64,000 nt of DNA. Source: JAXGYV01 sp040772045 (GTDB lineage: Bacteria > Actinomycetota > Thermoleophilia > UBA2241). The position numbers and the translations under genes are program-made. The stretch is from positions 214,407 to 278,406 of the forward strand of contig JAXGYV010000002.1 in NCBI GenBank assembly GCA_040772045.1, given 5' to 3'. The notes under the pieces were generated by a model that made no database searches, had not been told where the DNA came from, and worked only from the letters and a program-made list of their open reading frames with translations. Below, in pieces: positions 8,265 through 16,697 of the stretch (position 1 is its first letter; every line of letters begins with the position of its first letter).

Positions 8265-11200
8265 TCAGGCCGAGAACGTGAGCCGGCGAGGACCGGCGCG
8301 GAATCCCATCCGCTGGAGCCGCTCGGCGTAGGGCGAGGTGAAGACCTGCGCCGCATTGACTCGTTCCAGCGCGAGGCGGCGCGGTCGACCGCGGCGTACG
8401 GCGTCCAGGAGCGCCCGCAGCGCGCTGTCCAGGCGCTCGTCGTCGGCGGAGCAGAGTATCTGGAGAGCTCTGCCGCCGCGCTCTACGGAGAGGATCGGAT
8501 CGCCGTTGACGAGCACGACGTGTGCGCCTGCCTGCCGCGCGGGTGCGGGCCGGCCGGCGTCGGGCCAGCGCAGGACAGCGCCGTAGGGTTGGGCTGGGTC
8601 GGTGGCCGCGAGCACGACCGGCGCGGTCGTCCCGCTGCGTTCCGCGCGCAGGCGCTCGACCGCGCCGGCGAGGGCGAACTGGGTTCCGCCCAGCCCTTCG
8701 ACAAAGTAGCCGCGGCGGGCGATGCCGAGGGTCTCCAGGGCGGAGAGCGCATCGTAGAGAGCGGAAAAGCCGCCGGGGAAACCCTCGCCCGCCACCAGCT
8801 CTCGCGTGAGGATGCCGTGACGCTTGAGGAGCAGTTCGGCTTGGGCGCGCCTGCGCTCCACCGGCACCTGCGCGCCTCGGGCGAAGAGGTCGGCGGTGAG
8901 CGACCAACGCCCCGGTACCGGCGTGGCAGCCCTGCGCGCGCCATGGGCGAGGCGCCGCACCCCTGCGCGGCGGGGTCGGGGCTCTTGGAAGGCCGCCGCT
9001 GTTCGCCGCGATCCGCGGAGGCAGGTGAAGGTATCGTTGGTGACCTCTCCCGCCCAGACGAGGTCCCATAAGGCGCGCAGCAGCTCGTCTCCGGGCGTGT
9101 GGAAGCAGTCCACGAGGATGTCGGCGAAGAAGCAGGGACCCTGGCTAAGCCGTGTACGAAGCGCCTCGTGGGCAGCCGTACTGGGCGGCTCGCGCCCGCC
9201 GGGAGGCGGGCCCAACACCGCCGCATCGTCACGGAAGTACAGGGCTACCCGCCCGCTGCCTCTTCCGAGGCTGCCCGCGCCGACCCAGACGACTTCGCCC
9301 GCCGTGCAGAGCTGATCCAGCCACGCCGGCGAGTAGCTGCCGAGGCGTGCTGGAAGTACGTCCTGCTCCCACACCTCGGGTGTGAGCGGCAGGGCCTGCA
9401 ACGCGGTCAGGACATCGCGCAGGCCGTCCACGCCCGCGGCGGTGAGGCCGGGGCGGTCCACGCCGTGCCAACTGAGGGCGAAACGGGCGAACGCATGGTG
9501 CTCGACGGGCTCGATCTCGCGTCGGAGAATCGCCAGCGAGGCGCGGCGGAGACGCCGCACGATCTCCGGATCGCACCACTCGCGGCCGCTGCCCTCCGGA
9601 CGCAGCTCGCCGCGGAGGAGGTGGCCGCGTCGCTCCAAGTCGGCGAGCGTCGCCGTCGCCGGAATGCCGTAGCGAGCGGTGAGGGCGGCCGTGTCGAAGG
9701 GGCCGTGCGTACGCGCGAAGCGGCGGACCAAACGCTCGCGCGCGCCGGTGACCTCGGCGAGGAAAGCCGTTGGCAAGTCGGCCGGTGGGCGCGCGCCGAG
9801 GGCGTCGCGGAACAGGCCCGCGTCCTCGGCGGCGATCCAGCGTCGCTGGCCCGCGAGCCGCAGTGCAACCGCCCGCCGCTGGCGCGCGAGGTCGCGCAGC
9901 CAGGGATCGACGCGTTCCGGCAGGGCGGTGCGCTCGCGGATCTCATCTGCCGTGAGATCGCCCAGCTGGCGGAGCAGGTCGTGAATCTCGTCCGCCGAGC
10001 GGGCGCGCAGGTGCTCGGAGCGATGCTGGGCGTCGTCTTCGACCTTTCGCAGAGCCTCGGGAGCGATCAGGTCGCGCAGCTCTTCCTGGCCGAGCAGCTC
10101 GCGGAGGAGGTCGCGGTCTAGCGCGAGCGCTGCCGCTCGGCGCTCCGCGCTCGGGGCGTCACCCTCGTACATGTAGGCGGCGATGTAGTCGAACAACAGC
10201 GAGCTGGCGAGTGGGGAGGCCGTGGCCGTCTCGCGTTCTACCAGGGAGATCCCCCGGCTGTGCAGCCGGCGCAGCACATCGATGAGCCCGGGCATGTCGA
10301 AGACGTCTTGCAGGCATTCACGGTACGTCTCGAGGATGAGGGGGAACTGGGGGTAGCGTCGGGCGACCTCCAGGAGCGAGTGAGATCTGAGCCGCTGCTG
10401 CCACAGTGGCGTGCGCCTGCCGGGCAGCGCGCGGGGCAGCAGGAGGGCGCGCGCGGCGTTCTCTCGAAAACGCGCGCCGAACAACGCGCTGTCGCCGAGT
10501 TCCTCCACCACGAGATCGTGTACCTCGTCGGGGTCCACGAGAACGAGCTCGGCCCCTGGTGGCTGGTCGGTGTCAGGGAGGTGGACGATGATGCCGTCGT
10601 CCGACCAGATCGCCTGCGACTGGAGGCCGAAGCGCTGGCGGATGCGGGCGTTGAGCGCCAGCGCCCAGGCGCTGTGCACGCGGCCGCCGAAGGGCGTCAG
10701 CACGCAGACACGCCAATCGCCGATCTCGTCTCTGAAACGCTCTACGACTACGGTGGTGTCGCTGGGGACGATGCCTGTGGCATCGCGTTGGTCGCGCAGG
10801 AACTGCAGGAGGTTTGCCGCCGCGCGTTCGTCGAGATCATGGGAACCCTGGAGCGTTGCCACGTCCTGGTCGACGGCCCAGCGCGCGAAGGCACCGATGG
10901 CCTGGCCTAGCTCGCGAGGCCGCCCGAGGCCGTCGCCGTGCCAGAACGGTACCGTCGCCGTCCTGCCTGGCGCCGGTGTGACCACGACGCGATCGCGCGT
11001 GATCTGTTCGATGCGCCACGAGGTGGCGCCCAGCAGGAAGGTCTGGCCGGCGCGTGCTTCGTAGACCATCTCCTCGTCGAGTTCGCCCACGCGCCGGCCG
11101 TCGGGCAGGTTCACCGAGAACAGGCCGCGGTCTGGGATGGTGCCGGCATTGGCGACCGCCAGTGCGCGAGCGCCGGCACGTGGGCGGATGATGCCGGTCA

Positions 11201-12701
11201 CACGATCCCACACGATGCGCGCTCGCAACTCGCTGAAATCCTCCGCTGGGTACCGGCCGTCTAGCATGTCGAGGACGTTCTCGAGCTGTCGGCGATCAAG
11301 GTCGGCATACGTATAGGTGCGCCGCACCAGGGCGAGCACAGCGTCTTCTCGAAGGCCCTCTTCGCCCGCGGCTACAGCCAGCGCCACGATCTGCTGACAG
11401 AGCACATCCAGCGGATTCCGCGGCACTTCGGTAGCCTCGACGAGGCCCTCGCGCATCCGCTGCGCCACCACGGCGCACTCCAGCAGGTCGGCGCGGAACT
11501 TGGGGAAGATGCGTCCCTTCGACACGGCGCCCACGCCGTGGCCGGCGCGGCCAATCCGTTGCAGGCCGTGAGTTACCGATTTCGGCGATTCGATCTGGAT
11601 CACCAGGTCCACCGCCCCCATGTCGATGCCGAGCTCGAGGGACGAGGTAGCCACCAAGCACGGCAGCTCGCCGCGCTTGAGCAAATCCTCCGCCGCTTGG
11701 CGCTCTTCCCGCGCCAGTGAGCCGTGGTGAGCGCGTGCCACAGGCTTACCCGCCAGTTCATTCAGGCGCAGCGCTAGCCGCTCGGCCGCGCGGCGGTTGT
11801 TCACGAAGAGGAGCGTCGAGCGATGCTCGCGCACGAGCTGCAGGAGCTCCGGATACATCGCCGGCCAGAGAGAGCGGCGGGTGGCCTCCTGGCCGGCGAG
11901 GGGTTCCAGATCCGCGCCGGCGTTACCGGGCTCCAGCATGGACTCGACCGGAACGTGAATACGGAGGTCGAGTGGCTTGCGCACGCCCGCGTCCACGATC
12001 GTACATGTCCGTTGTGGCCCCACGAGGAACCGGCCCACCTCATCGAGCGGCCGCTGCGTGGCGGAGAGCCCGATGCGTTGCACGTCGCGAGCGGCCGCTT
12101 CACAGAGTCGCTCCAGCGAGATTGCCAGGTGGGCACCGCGCTTGCTGGGCGCGACGGCGTGGATCTCGTCCACGATCACCCACTCGGTATCGGCGAAGAT
12201 CCTGCGAGCCTGTGATGTGAGCATCAGGTAGAGCGACTCCGGAGTGGTGATCAGGATGTCCGGTGGCTCGCGCAGCATGCGGCGCCGTTCGGCCTGTGGC
12301 GTGTCTCCGGTGCGAATGGCGACGTGCAGGTTCGCCCCGATGCCGCGCAGTGGGCGCCGCAAGTTCCTCTCCACGTCGTACCCGAGCGCCTTGAGCGGCG
12401 AGAGGTAGACCAGCCGTGTACGCCGAGCCGCCCCGTCTACGGAGGGCGGCTCGGCTATCAGGCGGTCGAGGGCCCACAGGAACGCCGCTAGGGTCTTGCC
12501 CGACCCCGTGGGCGCCGAGATGAGCGTGTGGTTCCCTCCGGCGATGGCTGGCCACGCCTGTGTCTGCGCCGGCGTAGGCCCCGCGGGGAAGGTTGTGAGG
12601 AACCAGTCCTGGATCGGGGCCGCGAACAGGTGCAGGGCAGGGGGGATCGCGGCGCATCTAACCGGAGTGGCGCGTGCGTGGATGTCGTGGTCCTGTGTCA
12701 T
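8265..12701 (-). CDS. lhr: Lhr-type ATP-dependent DNA/RNA helicase
   Basis: A 1478-residue superfamily 2 helicase of the large Lhr group, involved in DNA repair. The first half holds the helicase core: Walker A SAPTGSGKT, the DEIH box, LFVNNRRAAERLALRL, and GRAGHG of motif VI, preceded by LGIDMGAVDLVI. The second half is the long Lhr C-terminal region (winged-helix and Lhr-CTD domains), which accounts for the length. The ATG at 12701 was preferred to one at 12800 because the upstream 33 residues are low complexity and a GAAGGA lies before 12701. It is a single gene with no operon partners. Confidence 0.92.
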   Translation of the reverse strand: MTQDHDIHARATPVRCAAIPPALHLFAAPIQDWFLTTFPAGPTPAQTQAWPAIAGGNHTLISAPTGSGKTLAAFLWALDRLIAEPPSVDGAARRTRLVYLSPLKALGYDVERNLRRPLRGIGANLHVAIRTGDTPQAERRRMLREPPDILITTPESLYLMLTSQARRIFADTEWVIVDEIHAVAPSKRGAHLAISLERLCEAAARDVQRIGLSATQRPLDEVGRFLVGPQRTCTIVDAGVRKPLDLRIHVPVESMLEPGNAGADLEPLAGQEATRRSLWPAMYPELLQLVREHRSTLLFVNNRRAAERLALRLNELAGKPVARAHHGSLAREERQAAEDLLKRGELPCLVATSSLELGIDMGAVDLVIQIESPKSVTHGLQRIGRAGHGVGAVSKGRIFPKFRADLLECAVVAQRMREGLVEATEVPRNPLDVLCQQIVALAVAAGEEGLREDAVLALVRRTYTYADLDRRQLENVLDMLDGRYPAEDFSELRARIVWDRVTGIIRPRAGARALAVANAGTIPDRGLFSVNLPDGRRVGELDEEMVYEARAGQTFLLGATSWRIEQITRDRVVVTPAPGRTATVPFWHGDGLGRPRELGQAIGAFARWAVDQDVATLQGSHDLDERAAANLLQFLRDQRDATGIVPSDTTVVVERFRDEIGDWRVCVLTPFGGRVHSAWALALNARIRQRFGLQSQAIWSDDGIIVHLPDTDQPPGAELVLVDPDEVHDLVVEELGDSALFGARFRENAARALLLPRALPGRRTPLWQQRLRSHSLLEVARRYPQFPLILETYRECLQDVFDMPGLIDVLRRLHSRGISLVERETATASPLASSLLFDYIAAYMYEGDAPSAERRAAALALDRDLLRELLGQEELRDLIAPEALRKVEDDAQHRSEHLRARSADEIHDLLRQLGDLTADEIRERTALPERVDPWLRDLARQRRAVALRLAGQRRWIAAEDAGLFRDALGARPPADLPTAFLAEVTGARERLVRRFARTHGPFDTAALTARYGIPATATLADLERRGHLLRGELRPEGSGREWCDPEIVRRLRRASLAILRREIEPVEHHAFARFALSWHGVDRPGLTAAGVDGLRDVLTALQALPLTPEVWEQDVLPARLGSYSPAWLDQLCTAGEVVWVGAGSLGRGSGRVALYFRDDAAVLGPPPGGREPPSTAAHEALRTRLSQGPCFFADILVDCFHTPGDELLRALWDLVWAGEVTNDTFTCLRGSRRTAAAFQEPRPRRAGVRRLAHGARRAATPVPGRWSLTADLFARGAQVPVERRRAQAELLLKRHGILTRELVAGEGFPGGFSALYDALSALETLGIARRGYFVEGLGGTQFALAGAVERLRAERSGTTAPVVLAATDPAQPYGAVLRWPDAGRPAPARQAGAHVVLVNGDPILSVERGGRALQILCSADDERLDSALRALLDAVRRGRPRRLALERVNAAQVFTSPYAERLQRMGFRAGPRRLTFSA

Positions 12702-12995
12702 TCGCCTCGATCCTTCTCGTCTATCCTCGCACACGCCCGCCGTTCTGCCACGTTGCGGCGCCGTGCCAGAGTGGCATTCGTGCGGCGTCCATCGCGGCAT
12801 GTTCGAGGACCGCCGGTATCGGCAGGCGGCATTCTCGTTCCGCGGGATGGCACAGACGCCCCGCCCTGCACCGATGGTACGGCGTGGGTAGACTTGTCGG
12901 GCCGCGCGCGACGGGCTCCGTGTCCTCTCGCCAGGGAGCGCGGCGGCTATGGGCAGGACGGTATTCCCGTGTTAGCGGGATGAGAAAGGGGAGAG

Positions 12996-13652
12996 ATGTA
13001 CACCTGTGCGCACTGCCGCAAGCAGGCCTGTAACGGCGACGATCGCGCAGCCGCACCGCGTGACTGCCCCGGGCGCGATCCGGCGAGCACGGAGGTCTTA
13101 CCCAGGTATCTCGAAGACGAACAGACGCGGACCATCGCTCGCAACGCGGCGCTCGTGGAGAGCCACGGCTACTGCCGTTCGACTCGCGTCGAGGAGATCA
13201 TGGACTTCGCTCGCCGCTGTGGCTTTCAACATATCGGCATCGCGTTCTGCGTTGGCCTGCAGCGGGAGGCCGCCGTATTCGCCCGAGTGCTGCGAGCGAA
13301 CGGCTTCACGGTGGATTCAGTGGCCTGCAAGAATGGGAGCATCCCCAAGGAGTCGTTGGGTATCGCCGACGCCGACAAGCTGAGCCCAGGGGAGTTCGAA
13401 CCCATGTGCAACCCCATCGGGCAGGCCTCCTTACTGGAGAAGGCGGGTACGCAGCTCAACGTGATCCTCGGCCTCTGCGTGGGTCACGACACCCTGTTCC
13501 TGCGCTCCTCGGCGGCGCCGACCACCGTGCTGGCGGTGAAGGACCGGGTGCTCGGCCACAATCCCATGGCCGCCCTCTATCTGGCCGAGAGTTACTACCG
13601 CGAGAAGCTCTTCGGCGTCGCCGAGGGTACCGCCGCAGGCTCCGGGGACTAG
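12996..13652 (+). CDS. DUF1847 family Cys-rich metal-binding protein
   Basis: A 218-residue protein of the DUF1847 family, found mostly in anaerobes. The N-terminus has CAHCRKQAC with a further Cys at CPG, a probable metal or Fe-S site. Conserved stretches include GIAFCVGL, VACKNG, MCNP and GLCVGHD, so further cysteines recur through the chain. GGGGAGAG precedes the ATG. The biochemical role is unknown; the Cys pattern suggests a redox or metal-binding function. It is a single gene, divergent from lhr. Confidence 0.85.
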   Translation: MYTCAHCRKQACNGDDRAAAPRDCPGRDPASTEVLPRYLEDEQTRTIARNAALVESHGYCRSTRVEEIMDFARRCGFQHIGIAFCVGLQREAAVFARVLRANGFTVDSVACKNGSIPKESLGIADADKLSPGEFEPMCNPIGQASLLEKAGTQLNVILGLCVGHDTLFLRSSAAPTTVLAVKDRVLGHNPMAALYLAESYYREKLFGVAEGTAAGSGD

Positions 13653-13754
13653 CGCGGCGTGGGCCATTGACATCAGGCCAGGGTGGGGGATCATAGAGTA
13701 TTGGGGGAGAGACCGGCTGGGGCCCCATGCAGTTCCGAGATGGAGGAGGCAGCC

Positions 13755-13949
13755 GTGGAACCACAGGTCGGCGATCGCATTCTCTTCGAGGGTCGCATGG
13801 GCACGGTGGTACAGCTCAGGAGGTACCAGACCGGGCAAGCACGGTGGCTCGTGCTCGAGTACGACAGCGAACCAGGACAACCGCCCATCCAGACATGGAT
13901 CGCCTGGTCGCGTTGGCAGCAGATCGAGATCCTTCCGCGGGCGAGCTAG
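13755..13949 (+). CDS. Small hypothetical protein (SH3-like barrel pattern)
   Basis: A 64-residue protein of unknown function. It begins with GTG, eight bases after a GGAGG; an in-frame ATG at 13740 is less well placed because it overlaps that site. The chain alternates hydrophobic and polar residues (VGDRILFEGRMGTVVQL, then WLVLEYDSE and WIAWSRWQQIEIL) as in a small beta barrel. It lies between DUF1847 and a DoxX gene on the same strand. Confidence 0.6.
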   Translation: MEPQVGDRILFEGRMGTVVQLRRYQTGQARWLVLEYDSEPGQPPIQTWIAWSRWQQIEILPRAS

Positions 13950-14090
13950 GAGTCTCCCTCGAGAGAGGGACACCCCTCGCCGCTGATGCCGGCATTCATA
14001 GCTCCGCAGTTCACACTCCCTCCTCCGGGGGTAGAGGTCAAGGTGACTCAAACCAATCGGGCGACGGGTCATCGACTGAAGGGAGTAGGC

Positions 14091-14594
14091 ATGGATCTCG
14101 GGCGTTTACTGTTGCGGACCGCGGTCGGCGGTCTCTTCGTCGGTCACGGCTTGCAGAAGCTGGCTGGCTGGTTTGGCGGAGGTGGTCCGGAGGGCACGAG
14201 GCAGTTCTTCTCTTCCCTCGGCTTGGGGCGCCGCAATGCCACCGTGGCTGGCCTTGCCGAGGCGACCGGCGGAAGCTTACTCGTCCTCGGGCTCGCGACT
14301 CCGCTGAGTGCGGCCGCCCTCACCTCGGTGATGCTCACGGCGATCCGCACAGTCCATCTCAAGAAGGGGCCCTGGAACGCCAACGGTGGTTACGAATACC
14401 CAGTTGTGCTCATCGCTGCCCTACTCGCCTTGGCCGACGGAGGGCCTGGGGGCATCTCGCTGGATGCGCGGCTCGGCATGGAGCGGCGCGGAGCCGCCTG
14501 GATGGCGAGCGCCGCAGCTCTCGGCGCCGCCGGCTCTGTGCTGGCGGTGGAATTGGGGAAGCGAGAGGCGGCGGAGTCAGCACCCACTGCCTAG
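14091..14594 (+). CDS. DoxX family membrane protein
   Basis: A 167-residue membrane protein of the DoxX family. It starts LGRLLLRTAVGGLFVGHG with the following QKL, the family's first helix, and shows four hydrophobic segments, with GLAEATGGSLLVLGL as the second. The start at 14091 has AAGGGAG upstream. DoxX proteins have been linked to redox and thiol stress, but no function can be assigned from context. It is followed by the convergent tRNA-Thr gene. Confidence 0.85.
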   Translation: MDLGRLLLRTAVGGLFVGHGLQKLAGWFGGGGPEGTRQFFSSLGLGRRNATVAGLAEATGGSLLVLGLATPLSAAALTSVMLTAIRTVHLKKGPWNANGGYEYPVVLIAALLALADGGPGGISLDARLGMERRGAAWMASAAALGAAGSVLAVELGKREAAESAPTA

Positions 14595-14606
14595 AAGGGA
14601 TCTCTG

Positions 14607-14682
14607 TGGAGCCGACGCGGGGAATCGAACCCCGGACCCCATCATTACGAGTGATGTGCTCTGCCAGCTGAGCTACGTCGGC
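14607..14682 (-). tRNA. tRNA-Thr (CGT)
   Basis: A full cloverleaf on the minus strand: acceptor GCCGACG, D arm GCTC/GAGC, anticodon stem CATCA/TGATG around CTCGTAA (anticodon CGT), T arm CGGGG/CCCCG with TTCGATT, discriminator T and an encoded CCA. Confidence 0.95.
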
Positions 14683-14693
14683 TCGGGGGCGAA

Positions 14694-14721
14694 AGTGTAC
14701 CACGGCTGATGCCGATGTGAA
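14694..14721 (-). promoter_or_regulatory. Promoter for tRNA-Thr (CGT)
   Basis: On the minus strand, TTCACA (14721-14716) and TACACT (14699-14694) are separated by 16 bases, and the -10 ends 11 bases before the mature tRNA 5' end. Confidence 0.5.
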
Positions 14722-15216
14722 TGTGCGCGGGGAGGCGACGAGACGCGGCGCGAGGGAAGGAGCGCTGACCCGCTAGCCGGTACCGGTATACCGTCGCAGC
14801 TGACGAGGCCGGTGCTGCCCGAGTTCTCCAAAGCGGCGGGGCGGGCGCCGCGATTTGTACACTCAGCCGAATTTACTGCGCGGCCTTCGCGGAGCATGCT
14901 AGGCTGCCTTCTGTTCGTGGCAACGCGTCCCCGCAGCCTGTCCCCCGATGTTCGGGGAAAGTGGAGTCGCGCAGTAGTATTTCGTGCGCGGGTTTGCTAA
15001 GATTTTCACATAATGGTGGTTTTTCGAGTTGCAGCCCGCGCTCCCCGGCCACGGTTCTCATGCTCGCTGTGTACAATGCGCGAAAGGCAAGATGCCGCGA
15101 AGTGTCGGAGGGTGATGGGGGCAACTGGCGAGGCCTCTTGAGATCGAGAGGCCCTGTACCCGTGTACCTGATGGTTATTCGTGCCAGTCGGCCAACATGA
15201 CGAACTGGAGAGGAGT
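14722..15216. other. Intergenic region upstream of the hdr-mvh-hyp operon
   Basis: Nearly 500 bases with no supported gene. It should contain the promoter of the hydrogenase operon. A seven-base inverted repeat (GGCCTCT/AGAGGCC, 15132-15138 and 15147-15153) lies about 65 bases before hdrC. I could not identify a convincing -35/-10 pair or a known riboswitch. Confidence 0.5.
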
Positions 15217-15804
15217 ATGGCGGAGCTAACCACCACGCAGGAGAAGAAGCACCTGCACGACGTCTTCTGCCAAGACGTCATGAGCATGCCGGAAGGCTCG
15301 AAGATCAAGCAGTGCCAGCAGTGCGGAGCCTGCTCAGGATCGTGCCCCACGGCTTACCTCATGGATCACGGACCGCGCGAGGTGATCGCTGCTTTCCGCG
15401 CCGGCATGATCGATGAGATCCTCAAGGGGAACACCATCTGGCTGTGCACGTCGTGCTACTCCTGCACGGTTCGCTGCCCGGCCGGCATCAAGATCACCGA
15501 TCTGATGTACGAGCTGAAGCGGTTGGCCATCAAGTATGACTTGCTTCCGCAGGGCGCCAAGAACGCGGCGATGACTAAGTACTTCATGCAGAGCGTAGAG
15601 AAGCACGGCCGCAACCATGAGCTCGAGCTGATGGCGAAGTTCATGCTCACCAAGGATCCAACCCTTGGTCCGAAGTTCGCGCTCATGGGCCTCAAGCTCT
15701 TCGCCGCCGGGCGCATGCCGCTCTTCGCGAAAGACATCCAGGGCGCAGCCGAGATTCGCAAGCTGACTGCCTATGTGGACAGCAAGGAGGTCGCCGTTCC
15801 ATGA
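15217..15804 (+). CDS. hdrC: Heterodisulfide reductase-like subunit C (two [4Fe-4S])
   Basis: A 195-residue ferredoxin-like subunit that passes electrons between HdrA and HdrB in the cytoplasmic HdrABC complex. Two clusters are visible as CQQCGACSGSCP near residue 37 and CTSCYSCTVRCP near residue 80, the standard HdrC pattern. The ATG at 15217 follows GAGAGGA; an upstream GTG at 15181 adds twelve residues without family similarity. Its stop overlaps the hdrB start (ATGA). It is the first gene of a run of tightly packed genes to hypE. Confidence 0.92.
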   Translation: MAELTTTQEKKHLHDVFCQDVMSMPEGSKIKQCQQCGACSGSCPTAYLMDHGPREVIAAFRAGMIDEILKGNTIWLCTSCYSCTVRCPAGIKITDLMYELKRLAIKYDLLPQGAKNAAMTKYFMQSVEKHGRNHELELMAKFMLTKDPTLGPKFALMGLKLFAAGRMPLFAKDIQGAAEIRKLTAYVDSKEVAVP

Positions 15805-16676
15805 AGTACTCGTACTTCCCCGGCTGTTCCGCCGAAGCCACGGGCAAGGCCTACGACGTGTCTGCCCGAGCGGTGTGCGCCAAGCTGGGCATCGAACTCG
15901 AGGAGCTGGAAGACTGGAATTGCTGTGGCGCCACCAGCTACTTCAGCGCTCGTGAACTGCTCAGCTTCGCTATCTCGGCGCGTAATCTCGCGCTGGCAGA
16001 GGCCAGCGGCGCCAGCGATCTGATCGCTACGTGCAACTCCTGCTACACCGTTTTGGCGAAGACCAACAAGTACATGTCGCTCAGTCCGGAGCTGGCTACC
16101 GAGGTCAACGAAGCGCTGGCACAGGTTGGCCGCTCGTACAAGGGTACGGTCAAGGTCCGCCATTTGGCCGAGGTGCTGGTCACTGATTACGGATTGGAGG
16201 CGCTGGCGGAGAAGGTCACCCGGCGCCTCACTGGCATTAAGGTCGCGCCGTACTACGGCTGCCAGTTCACGCGGCCCATGGGTGGCGACTGGGACGACTT
16301 CGAGTTCCCGGTGACGCTCGACAAGTTGTTCGAGGCCATGGGCGCGACCATAGTCGACTTCCCCATGAAAACCAAGTGCTGCGGCGGCATGATGATGCTT
16401 ACCAATGCCGACGCCGCGCTGAAGATGTGCCACGACCTGCTGGCTGCGGTCGAAGAATCCGGTGCCGACGTAGTCGTTGCCTGTTGTCCGCTTTGCGAGA
16501 TGAACCTCGAGGCATACCAGCCGAAGGTAAATGCGAAGTACGGCACCTCATTCCGCATTCCCGTTCTGTACTTTACGCAGCTCGCCGGCTATGCGCTGGG
16601 CTGCGACCCCAAGGACCTCGCCATCGACAAGCAGGTCGTCCCCTGCGAGGCGGTGCTCGCCGCCGTGCCTGCGTGA
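15801..16676 (+). CDS. hdrB: Heterodisulfide reductase-like subunit B (CCG domains)
   Basis: A 291-residue catalytic subunit of the HdrABC complex. It carries two CCG-type cysteine motifs: the first from PGCSAE at residue 9 through NCCGA to CNSC, the second from YGCQF through KCCGG to CPLC. In methanogens these bind two noncubane [4Fe-4S] clusters that reduce the CoM-CoB heterodisulfide. Bacteria lack those coenzymes, so the physiological disulfide or other acceptor here is unknown. The start overlaps the hdrC stop by four bases. Confidence 0.92.
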   Translation: MKYSYFPGCSAEATGKAYDVSARAVCAKLGIELEELEDWNCCGATSYFSARELLSFAISARNLALAEASGASDLIATCNSCYTVLAKTNKYMSLSPELATEVNEALAQVGRSYKGTVKVRHLAEVLVTDYGLEALAEKVTRRLTGIKVAPYYGCQFTRPMGGDWDDFEFPVTLDKLFEAMGATIVDFPMKTKCCGGMMMLTNADAALKMCHDLLAAVEESGADVVVACCPLCEMNLEAYQPKVNAKYGTSFRIPVLYFTQLAGYALGCDPKDLAIDKQVVPCEAVLAAVPA

Positions 16677-16697
16677 GCGGGGGAAGGAGGAACACGA

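Noticed and set aside
14722..15216. Riboswitch upstream of hdrC
   Set aside because: Only a short inverted repeat is seen, without a recognisable aptamer core.
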